Origin: Sandaracinaceae bacterium
GTDB taxonomy: Bacteria; Myxococcota_A; Polyangia; Polyangiales; Sandaracinaceae
Direction of reading: 5' to 3'
Length of the DNA stretch: 64,000 nt
Assembly: GCA_020633195.1 (NCBI GenBank)
Contig: JACKEC010000019.1
Location: 186,001 to 250,000 of the forward strand
Part shown: one piece after another, positions 34,750 through 43,188 of the stretch
How the letters are laid out: each line of letters starts with the position of its first letter
Numbering within the stretch: position 1 is the stretch's first letter
Made by a program: the position numbers and the translations under genes
Notes under the pieces: model-generated
The model's database searches: none
Told to the model about the DNA's origin: nothing
Seen by the model: only the letters and a program-made list of their open reading frames with translations

Positions 34750-35409
34750 GTGGAGCTGCTCATCGTCGACGACGAGCCCGAGGTCCGGGACCTCCTCGCG
34801 CGAGCGTTCGCGCGCGACCACCACCATGTGACCGCGGTCGGGACCGTCGAGGAGGCGCGACGCGCGGCGCTCGCGCGAGCCCACGAGGTCGTCGTCCTGG
34901 ACGTGGCGCTGCCGGACGGCTCGGGGATCGACCTGTGTCGTGAGCTGCGGATGAAGGACGTCCAGACGCCGATCCTGCTGCTGACGGCGCACGGCGCGGT
35001 CCATCAACGCGTGGAAGGGCTCGACGCTGGCGCGGACGACTTCGTCGCGAAGCCGTTCGCGCTCGCGGAGCTGCGCGCTCGGGTGAGAGCCCTCGCACGG
35101 CGGGGTCCGGTCGATCGACGTGACACCATCGAGGTCGAGGGCGTGGAGATCGATCTCGGCGCATGCCTCGTCCGAGTCGACGCCGACGAGGTTCCCATCA
35201 CGGGTCGCGAGTGGGAGGTGCTGCAGCTCCTCGCCAGCCGCCGCGGGCGCGTGGCCTCCCGGGCGGAGGTGCTGGAGGGGATCTGGGGAGAGGTCAGCGA
35301 CGCCAGCAGCGCGACCCTCGACGTCATGATCGCACGCATCCGGCGGAAGCTCGGTCCGCGTGTCATCCGTACGATCCGTGGGGTGGGCTATGCGCTCGGA
35401 GGCGGATAG
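34750..35409 (+). CDS. OmpR-family response regulator
   Basis: A 219-residue regulator: receiver with acidic pocket DDE (7-9), phospho-acceptor Asp51 (VVLDVALPDG), Thr in LLTAHG and Lys in FVAKPFALAEL; winged-helix DNA-binding domain with PITGREWEVLQLLASRRGRV and DVMIARIRRKLGP, VIRTIRGVGYAL. GTG start. It overlaps the cognate histidine kinase by 20 bp. It may control the porin/PepSY or MgtC genes of the island (inference). Confidence 0.94.
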   Translation: MELLIVDDEPEVRDLLARAFARDHHHVTAVGTVEEARRAALARAHEVVVLDVALPDGSGIDLCRELRMKDVQTPILLLTAHGAVHQRVEGLDAGADDFVAKPFALAELRARVRALARRGPVDRRDTIEVEGVEIDLGACLVRVDADEVPITGREWEVLQLLASRRGRVASRAEVLEGIWGEVSDASSATLDVMIARIRRKLGPRVIRTIRGVGYALGGG

Positions 35410-36772
35410 CCCACCGCGCCCCTCGCTCGTGCGTCGCGTGGCGGCGAGCGCCGCAGTAGCGGCCGCGATTGGCGGCGCGCTCGCCGCGCTCGCCAGCGCC
35501 GCGCTCGCCATCCAGCTGATCGCAGCCTACGAGGACCGCGCGCTGCTCACGACGACGGCGCACCTCGCGGCCGAGGTCCGCGAAGAGCTCGAGGAGGAGG
35601 ACGATGACACCCTGGAGGAGGCCCTCATCGACGAGCTCGACGACGTGGAGCTCCCCTACGCTCGAGCCCGGATCGACGGGCCGACTGGGTGGCTCGCGGG
35701 AGCTCGCGACCTCGAGGCCGCTCCGAGAGACGAGTGCAGGGACGCCTCGCGACCATCCCATCCCGCGCGTCGCTGCACCGTCGCGATGGGCGCCGACCAA
35801 CGCCTGACGCTCGAGACGAGCACCGCAGCCAGCCAAGCTCGCGTCTCGATCTGGCTCTGGAGCGCGCTCCTCGGGATGCTCTTCGGAGCGACCGCGGGCG
35901 GCATCGCGACGCTCGTCGCCGCGACGCGAGGCCTGCGTCCGCTACGTACCCTGGCGGGTCGTGTGCGCGCCGTGGAGCCAGCCCGACCCGATCCGACGGT
36001 GCTGGATCCTCCGCTTCGACACGCGGAGCTCGAGACGCTCCGCAGCGCCATGGTTGAACTGCTCGAGGGGTTGAGGAGCTCGCTGGACAGCGCTCGCTCG
36101 TTCTCATCCAACGCGGCGCATGAGCTGAGGACGCCGCTCACGACGATCGTGGGTGAGCTCGAGCTACTCGCCGAGCAGGCGACCACGTCAGACGCTCGAT
36201 CCATCGAGCGCGTTCGACGGCGCGTCGCCGACCTGAGCACGCTCGTCGAGCGCCTGCTCATCCTCGCCCAGCCGGGGCGACTCCCAGAGAGCGCTCTACG
36301 GACCATCGACCTCGCGGACGTGATCGACGCTGTGACAGAGTCCCTGCCCGACGACGCCCGCGCGAGAGTCCGCGTGGACCACACGCCGGATGCGCTGCTC
36401 CGCGGCGACGAGAGCCTCTTGAAGGCGCTCATTTCGAACGCCATCTCCAACGCGCTCAAGTTCTCCTCGACCGAGGTCCGCGTCTGGACGACCGTCGACG
36501 CGACGACCGCGCGCCTCCACGTGCGCGACCGTGGCGTGGGGATCGCCCCCAACGAGCGCACCAAGGTCTTCGAAGCCTTCTACCGCGTGCAGGGTGCACA
36601 CCTCGCGGGGCCTGGCGGTCACGGAGTGGGGCTCGCGCTCATTGCGCACGTGGCGCGGCTTCATGGAGGCGAGGCGCACCTGGACGACGTCGACGAAGGA
36701 ACCCTCCTCGTGGTCGACTTCCCATCGTGGCGCCCACACCGCGGGGGCGCTCGCGAAGGAGGCGAACCCTGA
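35390..36772 (+). CDS. sensor histidine kinase, partner of the OmpR regulator
   Basis: A 460-residue kinase. Two membrane helices (AAVAAAIGGALAALASAALA near 15-40, WSALLGMLFGATAGGIATLV near 155) enclose an acidic ~110-residue sensor domain with EELEEEDDDTLEEALIDELD, suited to cation sensing, and one Cys pair (DEC, RRC). HAMP, then HELRTPL with His near 244, N box SNAISNALKF, G1 DRGVGIAP, F box FYRV and G2 GHGVGLAL. ATG at 35390 lies within the regulator's end. Confidence 0.93.
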   Translation: MRSEADSPPRPSLVRRVAASAAVAAAIGGALAALASAALAIQLIAAYEDRALLTTTAHLAAEVREELEEEDDDTLEEALIDELDDVELPYARARIDGPTGWLAGARDLEAAPRDECRDASRPSHPARRCTVAMGADQRLTLETSTAASQARVSIWLWSALLGMLFGATAGGIATLVAATRGLRPLRTLAGRVRAVEPARPDPTVLDPPLRHAELETLRSAMVELLEGLRSSLDSARSFSSNAAHELRTPLTTIVGELELLAEQATTSDARSIERVRRRVADLSTLVERLLILAQPGRLPESALRTIDLADVIDAVTESLPDDARARVRVDHTPDALLRGDESLLKALISNAISNALKFSSTEVRVWTTVDATTARLHVRDRGVGIAPNERTKVFEAFYRVQGAHLAGPGGHGVGLALIAHVARLHGGEAHLDDVDEGTLLVVDFPSWRPHRGGAREGGEP

Positions 36773-37560
36773 GAGCCGGCGCGGCGCCCGCCTCAACGTG
36801 AACCCACACCGACGCGAAGCGCTCGGTCCCGGGGCTAGCGACGAGCACGACACGAAACGGCGGAGCACGCCTCGACGCGAGTGCCTGTCGCGCTCCACGC
36901 ACTCGGAGGATATGGATTCGGAACGCACGATTCTGGAGATGGCTGGGCTCGAGGATGGGGCGGCGACTCCCGTGGGGGAGATGGGGAGGGCTCCCTGCGC
37001 GCGGAGGGGGTGGTCCCGGAGGCACGCGCCAGCGAGCAGCAGCTCGGGAGGTGGACGGCGAGACGGAGCGGTGCGCCGCCGACGGGCGCGACGTCAGCCG
37101 AAGGCGAGTTGGAGGTGGCTCGAGAACGAGCGCGACCTGGGCGGCGCGCGAGAGGGCGGCGCGTCGGCGAGCGCGAGCAGCGACGAGAAGCGCGGCATGG
37201 GGGCCACGCCATCGTTCGAGCATGGCAAGCGCTCGAAGGGGAAGATGCCCTCGGCGGCTGTTCCGAGGTGGTGGTCGAGCGCGGTCACCTCGGGTCCATC
37301 GGACCCCGCGCCTCGCGGCTCGTGAGCGGCCAGCAGTGCGAGCGCGAGGCCGCAGGAGGTGAGGCGCATACCCGTCACGCATGGTGCCGCCATTCGCGGG
37401 AAGCCACCAAGCGCCATCGAGCTTCGATCACCTCGGGCGACGCTCGCTCACGCGCCGCGTGCTCGAGGTGATCGTCGTGGCTCCTCTGAGCGTGGTGGGA
37501 AAAGCGCTGCCGGGAGTCGACCGTCCAGCGGGGGACGAGGCCGCGCCGGCCGCGACAGCG
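36773..37560. other. poorly defined stretch
   Basis: Nothing intact can be named here apart from the doubtful small secreted frame at 37094-37369 (minus). On the plus strand 37381-37635 an open frame (SSFDHLGRRSLTRRVLEV, PLSVVGKALPGV) has coding-like codon use in its middle only. The stretch may contain relics. Confidence 0.35.
37094..37369 (-). CDS. possible small secreted protein
   Basis: A 91-residue frame beginning MRLTSCGLALALLAAHEPRG, which could be a weak signal peptide, followed by ALDHHLGTAAEGIFPFERLP, CSNDG and a Ser/Arg-rich end. It lies downstream of mgtC on the same strand and could be the last gene of that operon. No family is recognised. Confidence 0.35.
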   Translation of the reverse strand: MRLTSCGLALALLAAHEPRGAGSDGPEVTALDHHLGTAAEGIFPFERLPCSNDGVAPMPRFSSLLALADAPPSRAPPRSRSFSSHLQLAFG

Positions 37561-38253
37561 TCAATCCGTCCGAACACGCACCTTCTGAACGCCCTCGCTC
37601 CGTTCGAGCACCGAGAGGAACTGGTCGAGGGGTAGCGTGTTCGGCAAGCTGGCGTCGAACGACACGAGCATCCGCTCCTTCCCCCCGTAGCGTCGCTCGA
37701 CCTCGAGGTTGTTCGCCGAGACGCCAGCGCGGCGGGCGGCTTCGAGGATCGTAGAGACGTCGACGTGCTGGGTAGTCACCACGAGGACCCTGCCTCTGCG
37801 GACCTCGTCGTTCTTGTCCTCGAAGCGTCGGAGCCCGAGCAGTGACACCGTGCCCATCAGGGTCACCGCGGCCGCGATCCAGTACATGCCACCGCCGGCG
37901 CTCAGGCCGATCGCGGTGACGAGCCAGAGCCCAGCGGCCGTCGTCAGCCCTCGCACCGTGAGGCCCGCACGAAGGATCGCGCCGCCCGCCAGGAACCCGA
38001 TGCCCGAGACCACGGAAGCCGCGATGCGGGAGGCGTCGACCTCGACCAGGCCGTCCCCCGCTCCGTAGCCTTGGAAGAAGGGAAACTGCGTGGAGACCAC
38101 CATGAACGTGGACGACGCCATGCCGACCAGGACGTGCGTGCGCAGACCCACCGGTCTGCCGTGAATGTCGCGCTCGTACCCGATGACGCCGCCGAGGACG
38201 CTCCCGATGGCGATGCGCAGGAGCAGAACGTTGAGCGGGATCGCGGCGCTCAT
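37561..38253 (-). CDS. mgtC: MgtC/SapB-family membrane protein
   Basis: A 230-residue MgtC protein, known for growth at low Mg2+ and inhibition of F-ATPase or for virulence in Salmonella. The conserved core LRIAIGSVLGGVIGYERDIH, GRPVGLRTHVLVGMASSTFM, RIAASVVSGIGFLAGGAILR and VRGLTTAAGLWLVTAIGLSA is complete, followed by the ACT-like C-terminal domain. ATG at 38253 overlaps the upstream membrane gene as ATGA, so both are made together. Confidence 0.92.
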   Translation of the reverse strand: MSAAIPLNVLLLRIAIGSVLGGVIGYERDIHGRPVGLRTHVLVGMASSTFMVVSTQFPFFQGYGAGDGLVEVDASRIAASVVSGIGFLAGGAILRAGLTVRGLTTAAGLWLVTAIGLSAGGGMYWIAAAVTLMGTVSLLGLRRFEDKNDEVRRGRVLVVTTQHVDVSTILEAARRAGVSANNLEVERRYGGKERMLVSFDASLPNTLPLDQFLSVLERSEGVQKVRVRTD

Positions 38254-38849
38254 GACTCGCGTCGACCGCGCCCGATGACGTAGACGACGAACAGCACGCC
38301 CGCTGTGCCGAAGACCTGCGCGCCCACGAACTCTTGGGTCGTGAGGTGCGGGAACGCGCCCACGTCGAGGTGCCACCAGCGGGCGGTCATCAAATAGGCG
38401 CACACGATCAGGAAGCCGAGCGCTGGTGCGAACGCGCGCGCGATCGATGAGCGAGCCACGAAGCCCCAGCCGATCAGAAGCAGGCAACCAACCTCGACGG
38501 CGTCGTTGACGAGCTGCGGCGCGCTTTCGCGCAGGTTGCTGCCGGGACCGGTCCAGGGAGAGAGCGCCAGCGCCGCGTGCACCAGCACGATCGCCGACAG
38601 GGGGGCCACCACCTGCGCTGCGAAGTAGGCGGGCGCGTGGCCCCGCTCCACGAGAGAGCGAGTGGCGCAGACGAGCGCCGCCGTCAGCACGATCGTGATC
38701 GCGCGGATGGCCATCGCGCCATCGATCTCGCCGCCGGTCACGCGTTCATACGCCAGGCCGATCGAGAGGCACGCGCCAAAGCCGAACGCAGAGGTAGCGG
38801 CGAGGGCCAGCCTCGTAGTGTCTACGCGTGTGGTTCGGGCGCTGATCAT
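38250..38849 (-). CDS. hypothetical inner-membrane protein coupled to mgtC
   Basis: A 199-residue protein with about six helices (LALAATSAFGFGACLSIGLA, AIRAITIVLTAALVCATRSL, YFAAQVVAPLSAIVLVHAAL, DAVEVGCLLLIGWGF, ARAFAPALGFLIVCAYLM, GTAGVLFVVYVIGRG). No family is recognised. ATG at 38849. The coupling with mgtC and the TGTCAC repeats ~75-90 bp upstream suggest one regulated operon. Confidence 0.7.
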   Translation of the reverse strand: MISARTTRVDTTRLALAATSAFGFGACLSIGLAYERVTGGEIDGAMAIRAITIVLTAALVCATRSLVERGHAPAYFAAQVVAPLSAIVLVHAALALSPWTGPGSNLRESAPQLVNDAVEVGCLLLIGWGFVARSSIARAFAPALGFLIVCAYLMTARWWHLDVGAFPHLTTQEFVGAQVFGTAGVLFVVYVIGRGRRES

Positions 38850-38902
38850 CGAGTCTCCGGCGCACGCGGAGGGCAAGGCAGGATCTCCACGGCTCCCCCG
38901 AA

Positions 38903-38941
38903 TGTGACATCCACGAAACGTCGTGTCACGCAAATGTCACG
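38903..38941 (-). promoter_or_regulatory. TGTCAC direct repeats upstream of the mgtC operon
   Basis: TGTCACG at 38924-38930 and 38935-38941 are 11 bp apart (spacer CAAA), with an inverted ATGTGACAT at 38902-38910. The 11 bp period is what OmpR-family regulators usually recognise. The same word recurs at 39.65-39.73 kb and 33.30 kb. Confidence 0.5.
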
Positions 38942-38973
38942 TGAGTGGGCTCCGCGACTCGAGCGCCGAGGGC

Positions 38974-39177
38974 TCAGGGGTCGCTGACCGCGATGACGTC
39001 GGTCTCGGATTCGACGACCGCCACGAGCAGCTCGATCCGTTGCAGGTCCAGCTCGAACCGCGTGGGGAACGCGTCGATCAGCTCGAACACGCCCGACGCG
39101 CCGAGGCGGTGCGCGGCCTCGGCCGTTCGCTGCAGATCGTCCTCGGCGTCGTCACCGTGGGGATCGCGAGCGGGCTC
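38974..39177 (-). pseudogene. coding relic without start
   Basis: The frame ends DLQRTAEAAHRLGASGVFEL, IDAFPTRFELDLQRIELLVA, VVESETDVIAVSDP and a stop at 38974, with strong codon bias over ~65 residues, but no start codon and no recognisable upstream part. On the opposite strand RSLQIVLGVVTVGIASGLWL ends at 39186. I believe the minus frame is the end of a truncated gene. Confidence 0.3.
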
Positions 39178-39299
39178 TGGCTGTGAGCCTCCTGCCTCCG
39201 GCGGAGCAGCTCTCCCAGACCGCGGTCTCGCTAGCGGTCGATCTTCGCCGCACTTCAACGCTCCCAGGCAAGGCGATCGCGGTTTCTGGCGGGCGGGTC

Positions 39300-39635
39300 C
39301 TAGACCGCGAGCAGGTAGACCGTCAGACCCGTGCTCGATGCTCCGAAGAGCACTCCGAAGGCTGTGGCGCCCGAGAACCTGCGCGTCAGGTGATTGACCT
39401 CGCCGAAGAGAAGGCCACCCCCAGCGCTCGACAACACGAAGAACGACAACGCGAGGAGCGGATCGGGGTGGGGGACACCCATCACATCCGCGGCGAGCAG
39501 TGCGAGCGATACCGCAGCAACGACGAGCGACACCCCTCCCAGCGCGAGAGCAGCTCTTGCGTGGCGGACCCGGACCGAGAGCAGGCCAGCGCCCACGCAT
39601 ACGGTCAGGAGGCAAGCGAGCGCTGCGAGGGACAC
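39300..39635 (-). CDS. hypothetical small membrane protein
   Basis: A 111-residue protein with four helices (SLAALACLLTVCVGAGLLSV, AALALGGVSLVVAAVSLALL, PLLALSFFVLSSAGGGLLFG, GATAFGVLFGASSTGLTVYL). GTG at 39635 is preferred; a TTG at 39662 would lie inside the TGTCAC repeats. It is divergent from the 39.83 kb gene. No family is recognised. Confidence 0.6.
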   Translation of the reverse strand: MSLAALACLLTVCVGAGLLSVRVRHARAALALGGVSLVVAAVSLALLAADVMGVPHPDPLLALSFFVLSSAGGGLLFGEVNHLTRRFSGATAFGVLFGASSTGLTVYLLAV

Positions 39636-39653
39636 GGATGCGAGTGTACTGCC

Positions 39654-39731
39654 GTCACACAAAGGTCACAATCGCCAGTCACAGCGGCGACGTTTTCCAC
39701 AGGATCCACGGCCTTGTGTCGCCAATGTGAC
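39654..39731. promoter_or_regulatory. array of GTCACA repeats in a divergent intergenic region
   Basis: GTCACA occurs at 39654-39659, 39665-39670 (11 bp period) and 39678-39683. In inverted orientation, TGTGTC (39715-39720) and TGTGAC (39726-39731) are again 11 bp apart. The array lies between genes starting at 39635 (minus) and 39827 (plus). Confidence 0.55.
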
Positions 39732-39826
39732 GCGCGCACCGTCCTCTCGAGGCGGGTCCGGCTGCATGCCGGATCGGGGGCTCCGGGGGTTGCGGTCGCA
39801 CACGTGGGCCTGGCACTCTCCGAGTC

Positions 39827-40132
39827 GTGCTCGCCCGGCTCGGGCTCTCGATCGCCGTCATCGCCGCAGTCCTTGCGCTCGTGGCCCCGCCCCACGTGCA
39901 GCGCGTCTCCGGCGACGCAAGCATCGTCAAGGTCACGCTGCACGGTGGAGCCGTCGTGCGGACCACCGGAAGTCCCGAGCTGACGCTTCGTCCTTCCACG
40001 ACGAATCACCTGCCTCGCGACCTCATCGCGCCGAGGACGGCAGGCTCCAAGGGGACCGGACTGGAGCGTCGTCCGCCAAGCGTCCAGCGCCGATTCCTCC
40101 CTCCCCGTACCGACTCTGCCCGAGACCCATGA
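39827..40132 (+). CDS. hypothetical small exported protein
   Basis: A 101-residue frame from GTG: a hydrophobic start (LARLGLSIAVIAAVLALVAP) then QRVSGDASIVKVTLHGGAVV. Codon bias is typical for the genome for about 55 residues and then fades, so the C-terminal half may be out of frame or degraded. It may once have been continuous with the next gene. Confidence 0.4.
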   Translation: MLARLGLSIAVIAAVLALVAPPHVQRVSGDASIVKVTLHGGAVVRTTGSPELTLRPSTTNHLPRDLIAPRTAGSKGTGLERRPPSVQRRFLPPRTDSARDP

Positions 40133-40163
40133 GAGGGGTCTCGTCGCTCCCCGTGGAGCGGCG

Positions 40164-41147
40164 TTGAGCGTGGCGATCGGACCCTGCGACGCAGGGGTGG
40201 AGGAGTTCGTGACGAGACGCAATGAGCGTTCTCGCCTCGGGGATGCGTTCCCCCATGAGGCAGAGGACGATGATCCTGACCTGACATCGAGCCGCCATCG
40301 AGTCCCCATCGACTTGGCGGCCGGCTGGTCCTGGCACGCCCTCGTGGAGGTCGGCGCTCGCGTCGCGCCGGTGACCCTGTTCGAGGCGCGCCGCATCGGT
40401 GGCGCGACCCACTTGATGGTGGACTTGAACGACGACGGGATGCTCGAGGCTCGGCTCCGCGGTGAGTCCGGAGGCCGACTCGACTGTGTGGGCGGGCCCC
40501 TCTCGGCCGTCTCCGAGTGCTTCGTCACCGTCTGGGCCCACGCGCTCGCCGAGGCACCGTCGGCGCTGGAGCTGCGCGTGCAGCTCGACGATGGAGCGGT
40601 CACGACCGAGCGCTCGCCGGGGCTCAGCGTGCCGCCACGCTTCGACGCGACGATCGAGGTCGGGACGGAGCCCGAGCGCGGAGAGCCACGCGTACAGACA
40701 TTCCTGACAGCGACGGGACCTTGGAACTCGGACGCCCGAACTCGAATCCGAGACGTCCTCGTGGCGGCCCGCACGGGCGCCATGAACGGGGCGCGTCGCA
40801 TCTCCTTTCCCAGGAGCTCGGGGGTCGGTGAATACGCAGCCGCGGTCGCTTTCGTTGGCATCGCGGCCGTCTTGATGGCGTTCGTGCTCAGCCTCTCGGG
40901 CCTCTCCGTCTTCACGCTCTTCGGCGCTGCCGTGATGGCGGCCCATCTGCGCGGCGGCATCGGTCCTGCGCTCCTGGCCCTCGCCTTGGCCACCCTCGGG
41001 AGCGTCTACGCGTTCGTGCCTCCGCATATGACGTGGGAGACCGAGAGCTCGCCGTGGCGTCTTCCGCTCTTCTACACCGCGGCGATCCTCTTCGCGGAGC
41101 TCCTTCGTCGGCACGGGTGGTCGGGCGAAGCGCGCCGCCATCGTTGA
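40164..41147 (+). CDS. DUF4118-type membrane protein with extracytoplasmic-like N-terminal domain
   Basis: A frame of 327 residues. Residues ~1-210 are beta-rich (RVPIDLAAGWSWHALVEVGA, VTLFEARRIGGATHLMVDLN) with one Cys pair. Residues ~220-310 form the four-helix DUF4118 region seen in KdpD-like kinases (YAAAVAFVGIAAVLMAFVLS, LFGAAVMAAHLRGGIGPALL). No kinase domain follows. The start is uncertain: TTG at 40164 opens the frame and a GTG at 40209 follows a GGAGGAG. It sits 12 bp ahead of the KefB gene. Confidence 0.55.
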   Translation: MSVAIGPCDAGVEEFVTRRNERSRLGDAFPHEAEDDDPDLTSSRHRVPIDLAAGWSWHALVEVGARVAPVTLFEARRIGGATHLMVDLNDDGMLEARLRGESGGRLDCVGGPLSAVSECFVTVWAHALAEAPSALELRVQLDDGAVTTERSPGLSVPPRFDATIEVGTEPERGEPRVQTFLTATGPWNSDARTRIRDVLVAARTGAMNGARRISFPRSSGVGEYAAAVAFVGIAAVLMAFVLSLSGLSVFTLFGAAVMAAHLRGGIGPALLALALATLGSVYAFVPPHMTWETESSPWRLPLFYTAAILFAELLRRHGWSGEARRHR

Positions 41148-41159
41148 GAGCGAACAGCG

Positions 41160-43184
41160 ATGGCCCACATCCCGTATCTCGAAGAGCTCGCCATCATCGC
41201 TGGACTCGGCGTCGTCGTCGCGCTCCTCCTCGGCCGGCTTCGATTGCCCACGATCACGGGTCTCCTCGTGGCCGGCGCGGTCGCCGGTCCACACGGCTTT
41301 GGGCTGGTCCTCGAACGCGAGCCCATCGAAGTGCTCGCCGAGGTCGGGGTCGTGCTCCTCCTCTTCACGGTCGGCCTCGAGTTCTCGCTCTCGCGACTCC
41401 GTCGCATTCTCCGACTCCTGGTCATCGGCGGCACGATCCAGGTCGGCGCGACCATCGCGGCGGTGGTCGGCGTCGCCATCGCGCTCGGACGAGCGTTTCC
41501 GGAGGCGCTCGCGTTTGGCTGCGTGCTCGCGCTCTCGAGCACCGCAATCGTGCTCCGCATGCTTGGCGAGCGACGGGAGCTCGACGCACCGCACGGACGG
41601 TTCATCGTCGGGGTGCTGATCTTCCAAGACCTCTGCGTCGTTCCCATGGTGCTGCTGGTTCCGCTCCTCGCCCGCGGGGGGACCGCCGCCGAGCTCGGGG
41701 GAAGCATCGGGCTCGCGATGGTCAAGACCATCGCGGTCGTCGCGTTGGTTCTCCTCGCCGCGCGCTACGTCGTGCCGCGGGTGCTCGGGTGGGTCGACGC
41801 CAGCCGTAGCCGAGAGCTCTTCCTGCTCGCGGTGCTGACCCTCTGCATCGGGACCGCGTGGCTCACGTCGCTCGCGGGCCTGTCGCTCGCGCTCGGCGCG
41901 TTTCTCGGCGGTGTCGCCGTCGCCGACACCGCGTTCGGCCAGCGTGCGATGGGCGAGATGCTCCCGTTGCGCGATGTCTTCGTCAGCCTCTTCTTCGTGT
42001 CGCTCGGGATGCTCCTCGACCCGAGCGTGTTCCTCGAGTCCGGAGGTTTCGTCCTGCTCCTCTTCGCGGGCTTCGTGCTCGCGAAGGCGCTGTTCGCCAC
42101 CCTCGCGGCCCTCGCGATGCGCTTCCCCGCGCGCGTGGCGTGGCTGGCCGGCGTGGGTCTCGCTCAGTTCGGCGAGTTCGGATTCGTCCTCCTGCGGATG
42201 GCCGAGAGCGGCGGGCTCGTCGAGGGCAAGGACGCGCGCGTCGTGATGGCCGCCGGCATCTTGAGCATGTCCGTCACCCCGCTGCTGCTGCGCTGGGCGC
42301 CCCACGTGACCGCCGGAGAGCGGCTGCTCGCCCCGCTCGCTCGGCTGCTCTCGGGCGACGGCATCGAGCTCCACCCAGAGGTCGAGGAGACCGTCGCGGA
42401 CCACGCGGTGATCGTGGGCTTCGGCGTAGCCGGTCAGCTCCTCGCACGTTCGCTCCAGCGCTCGGGGCTTCCGTTCGTCGCGCTGGAGATGAACGCGGAC
42501 ACGGTGCGTGCCGCCCGGCTTCGCGGCGAGCCCGTCTTCTACGGAGACGCCACGAGTCCAGAGACGCTGGAGCACGCGGGCATCGAGCGGGCACGCGTCG
42601 TCGCCATCATGATCAACGATCCGTCGGCGGTTCCGCGCGTCGTGACCGCGGCCCGATCCTGTCATGCCAGCGCGCAGATCCTGGTGCGGACGCATTACCT
42701 CGCGCAGCGACCCGAGCTCCTGGACGCGGGCGCCGACGAGGCGGTCGTCGAGGAGGTGGAGTCGGGCGTCGAGCTCCTCGCCATGACGCTTCGCCGGATG
42801 GGCGTTCCCCGGAACATCGTCGACCAGCGCGTCACCGAAGCGCGTGAGGGCACGCTCGCGAGCGAGCGCACCGAGCGGGTCGGGAGCCCGAGCACCTGGC
42901 GCGACAACGCGGCAGCGCTCGGAAAGCTGCGCGTCGACTCCGTCGTGCTCGAGGTCGGCGCCGTCGCGATCGGTCGGACGCTCGTCGGTCTCGCGTTGCG
43001 GCAGAAGACGGGCGCCATCGCCTTCGCCCTCGAGCGCGCCGGAGTGCCTATCCAAGAGGGACTGCCGGACCTCGAGCTCGCCGAGGGCGACATCCTTCAT
43101 CTGGCGGGGAGCGAGGTCTCGCTCGTCGCCGCCACCGCGTTGCTCGTGAGGCCCAGGACGTCGGCCGACGCCGTGCCGGCGTGA
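41160..43184 (+). CDS. KefB-type K+/H+ antiporter with RCK domain
   Basis: A 674-residue CPA2 antiporter. Residues ~5-390 are the Na/H exchanger fold (TITGLLVAGAVAGPHGFGLV, VVLLLFTVGLEFSLSRLRRI, CVLALSSTAIVLRML, GVLIFQDLCVVPMVLL). A TrkA-N/RCK domain starts at ~414 with VIVGFGVAGQLL (GxGxxG) and acidic ligand end VALEMNADTVRAARL; TrkA-C is at ~590-665. It should expel K+ in exchange for H+ under nucleotide or glutathione-adduct control. It follows the DUF4118 gene by 12 bp, probably one operon. Confidence 0.93.
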   Translation: MAHIPYLEELAIIAGLGVVVALLLGRLRLPTITGLLVAGAVAGPHGFGLVLEREPIEVLAEVGVVLLLFTVGLEFSLSRLRRILRLLVIGGTIQVGATIAAVVGVAIALGRAFPEALAFGCVLALSSTAIVLRMLGERRELDAPHGRFIVGVLIFQDLCVVPMVLLVPLLARGGTAAELGGSIGLAMVKTIAVVALVLLAARYVVPRVLGWVDASRSRELFLLAVLTLCIGTAWLTSLAGLSLALGAFLGGVAVADTAFGQRAMGEMLPLRDVFVSLFFVSLGMLLDPSVFLESGGFVLLLFAGFVLAKALFATLAALAMRFPARVAWLAGVGLAQFGEFGFVLLRMAESGGLVEGKDARVVMAAGILSMSVTPLLLRWAPHVTAGERLLAPLARLLSGDGIELHPEVEETVADHAVIVGFGVAGQLLARSLQRSGLPFVALEMNADTVRAARLRGEPVFYGDATSPETLEHAGIERARVVAIMINDPSAVPRVVTAARSCHASAQILVRTHYLAQRPELLDAGADEAVVEEVESGVELLAMTLRRMGVPRNIVDQRVTEAREGTLASERTERVGSPSTWRDNAAALGKLRVDSVVLEVGAVAIGRTLVGLALRQKTGAIAFALERAGVPIQEGLPDLELAEGDILHLAGSEVSLVAATALLVRPRTSADAVPA

Positions 43185-43188
43185 CCGT

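Noticed and set aside
37381..37635. Plus-strand frame with a plausible middle (RRVLEVIVVAPLSVVGKALP)
   Set aside because: It overlaps the end of mgtC antisense, has no ribosome site and no family match; kept only as a remark on the stretch.
40023..43100. Very long minus-strand open frame (over 1000 codons) opposite DUF4118 and KefB
   Set aside because: It is an antisense shadow caused by the GC-rich third codon positions of the plus-strand genes; the translation is Glu/Arg/His-rich with no recognisable motif.
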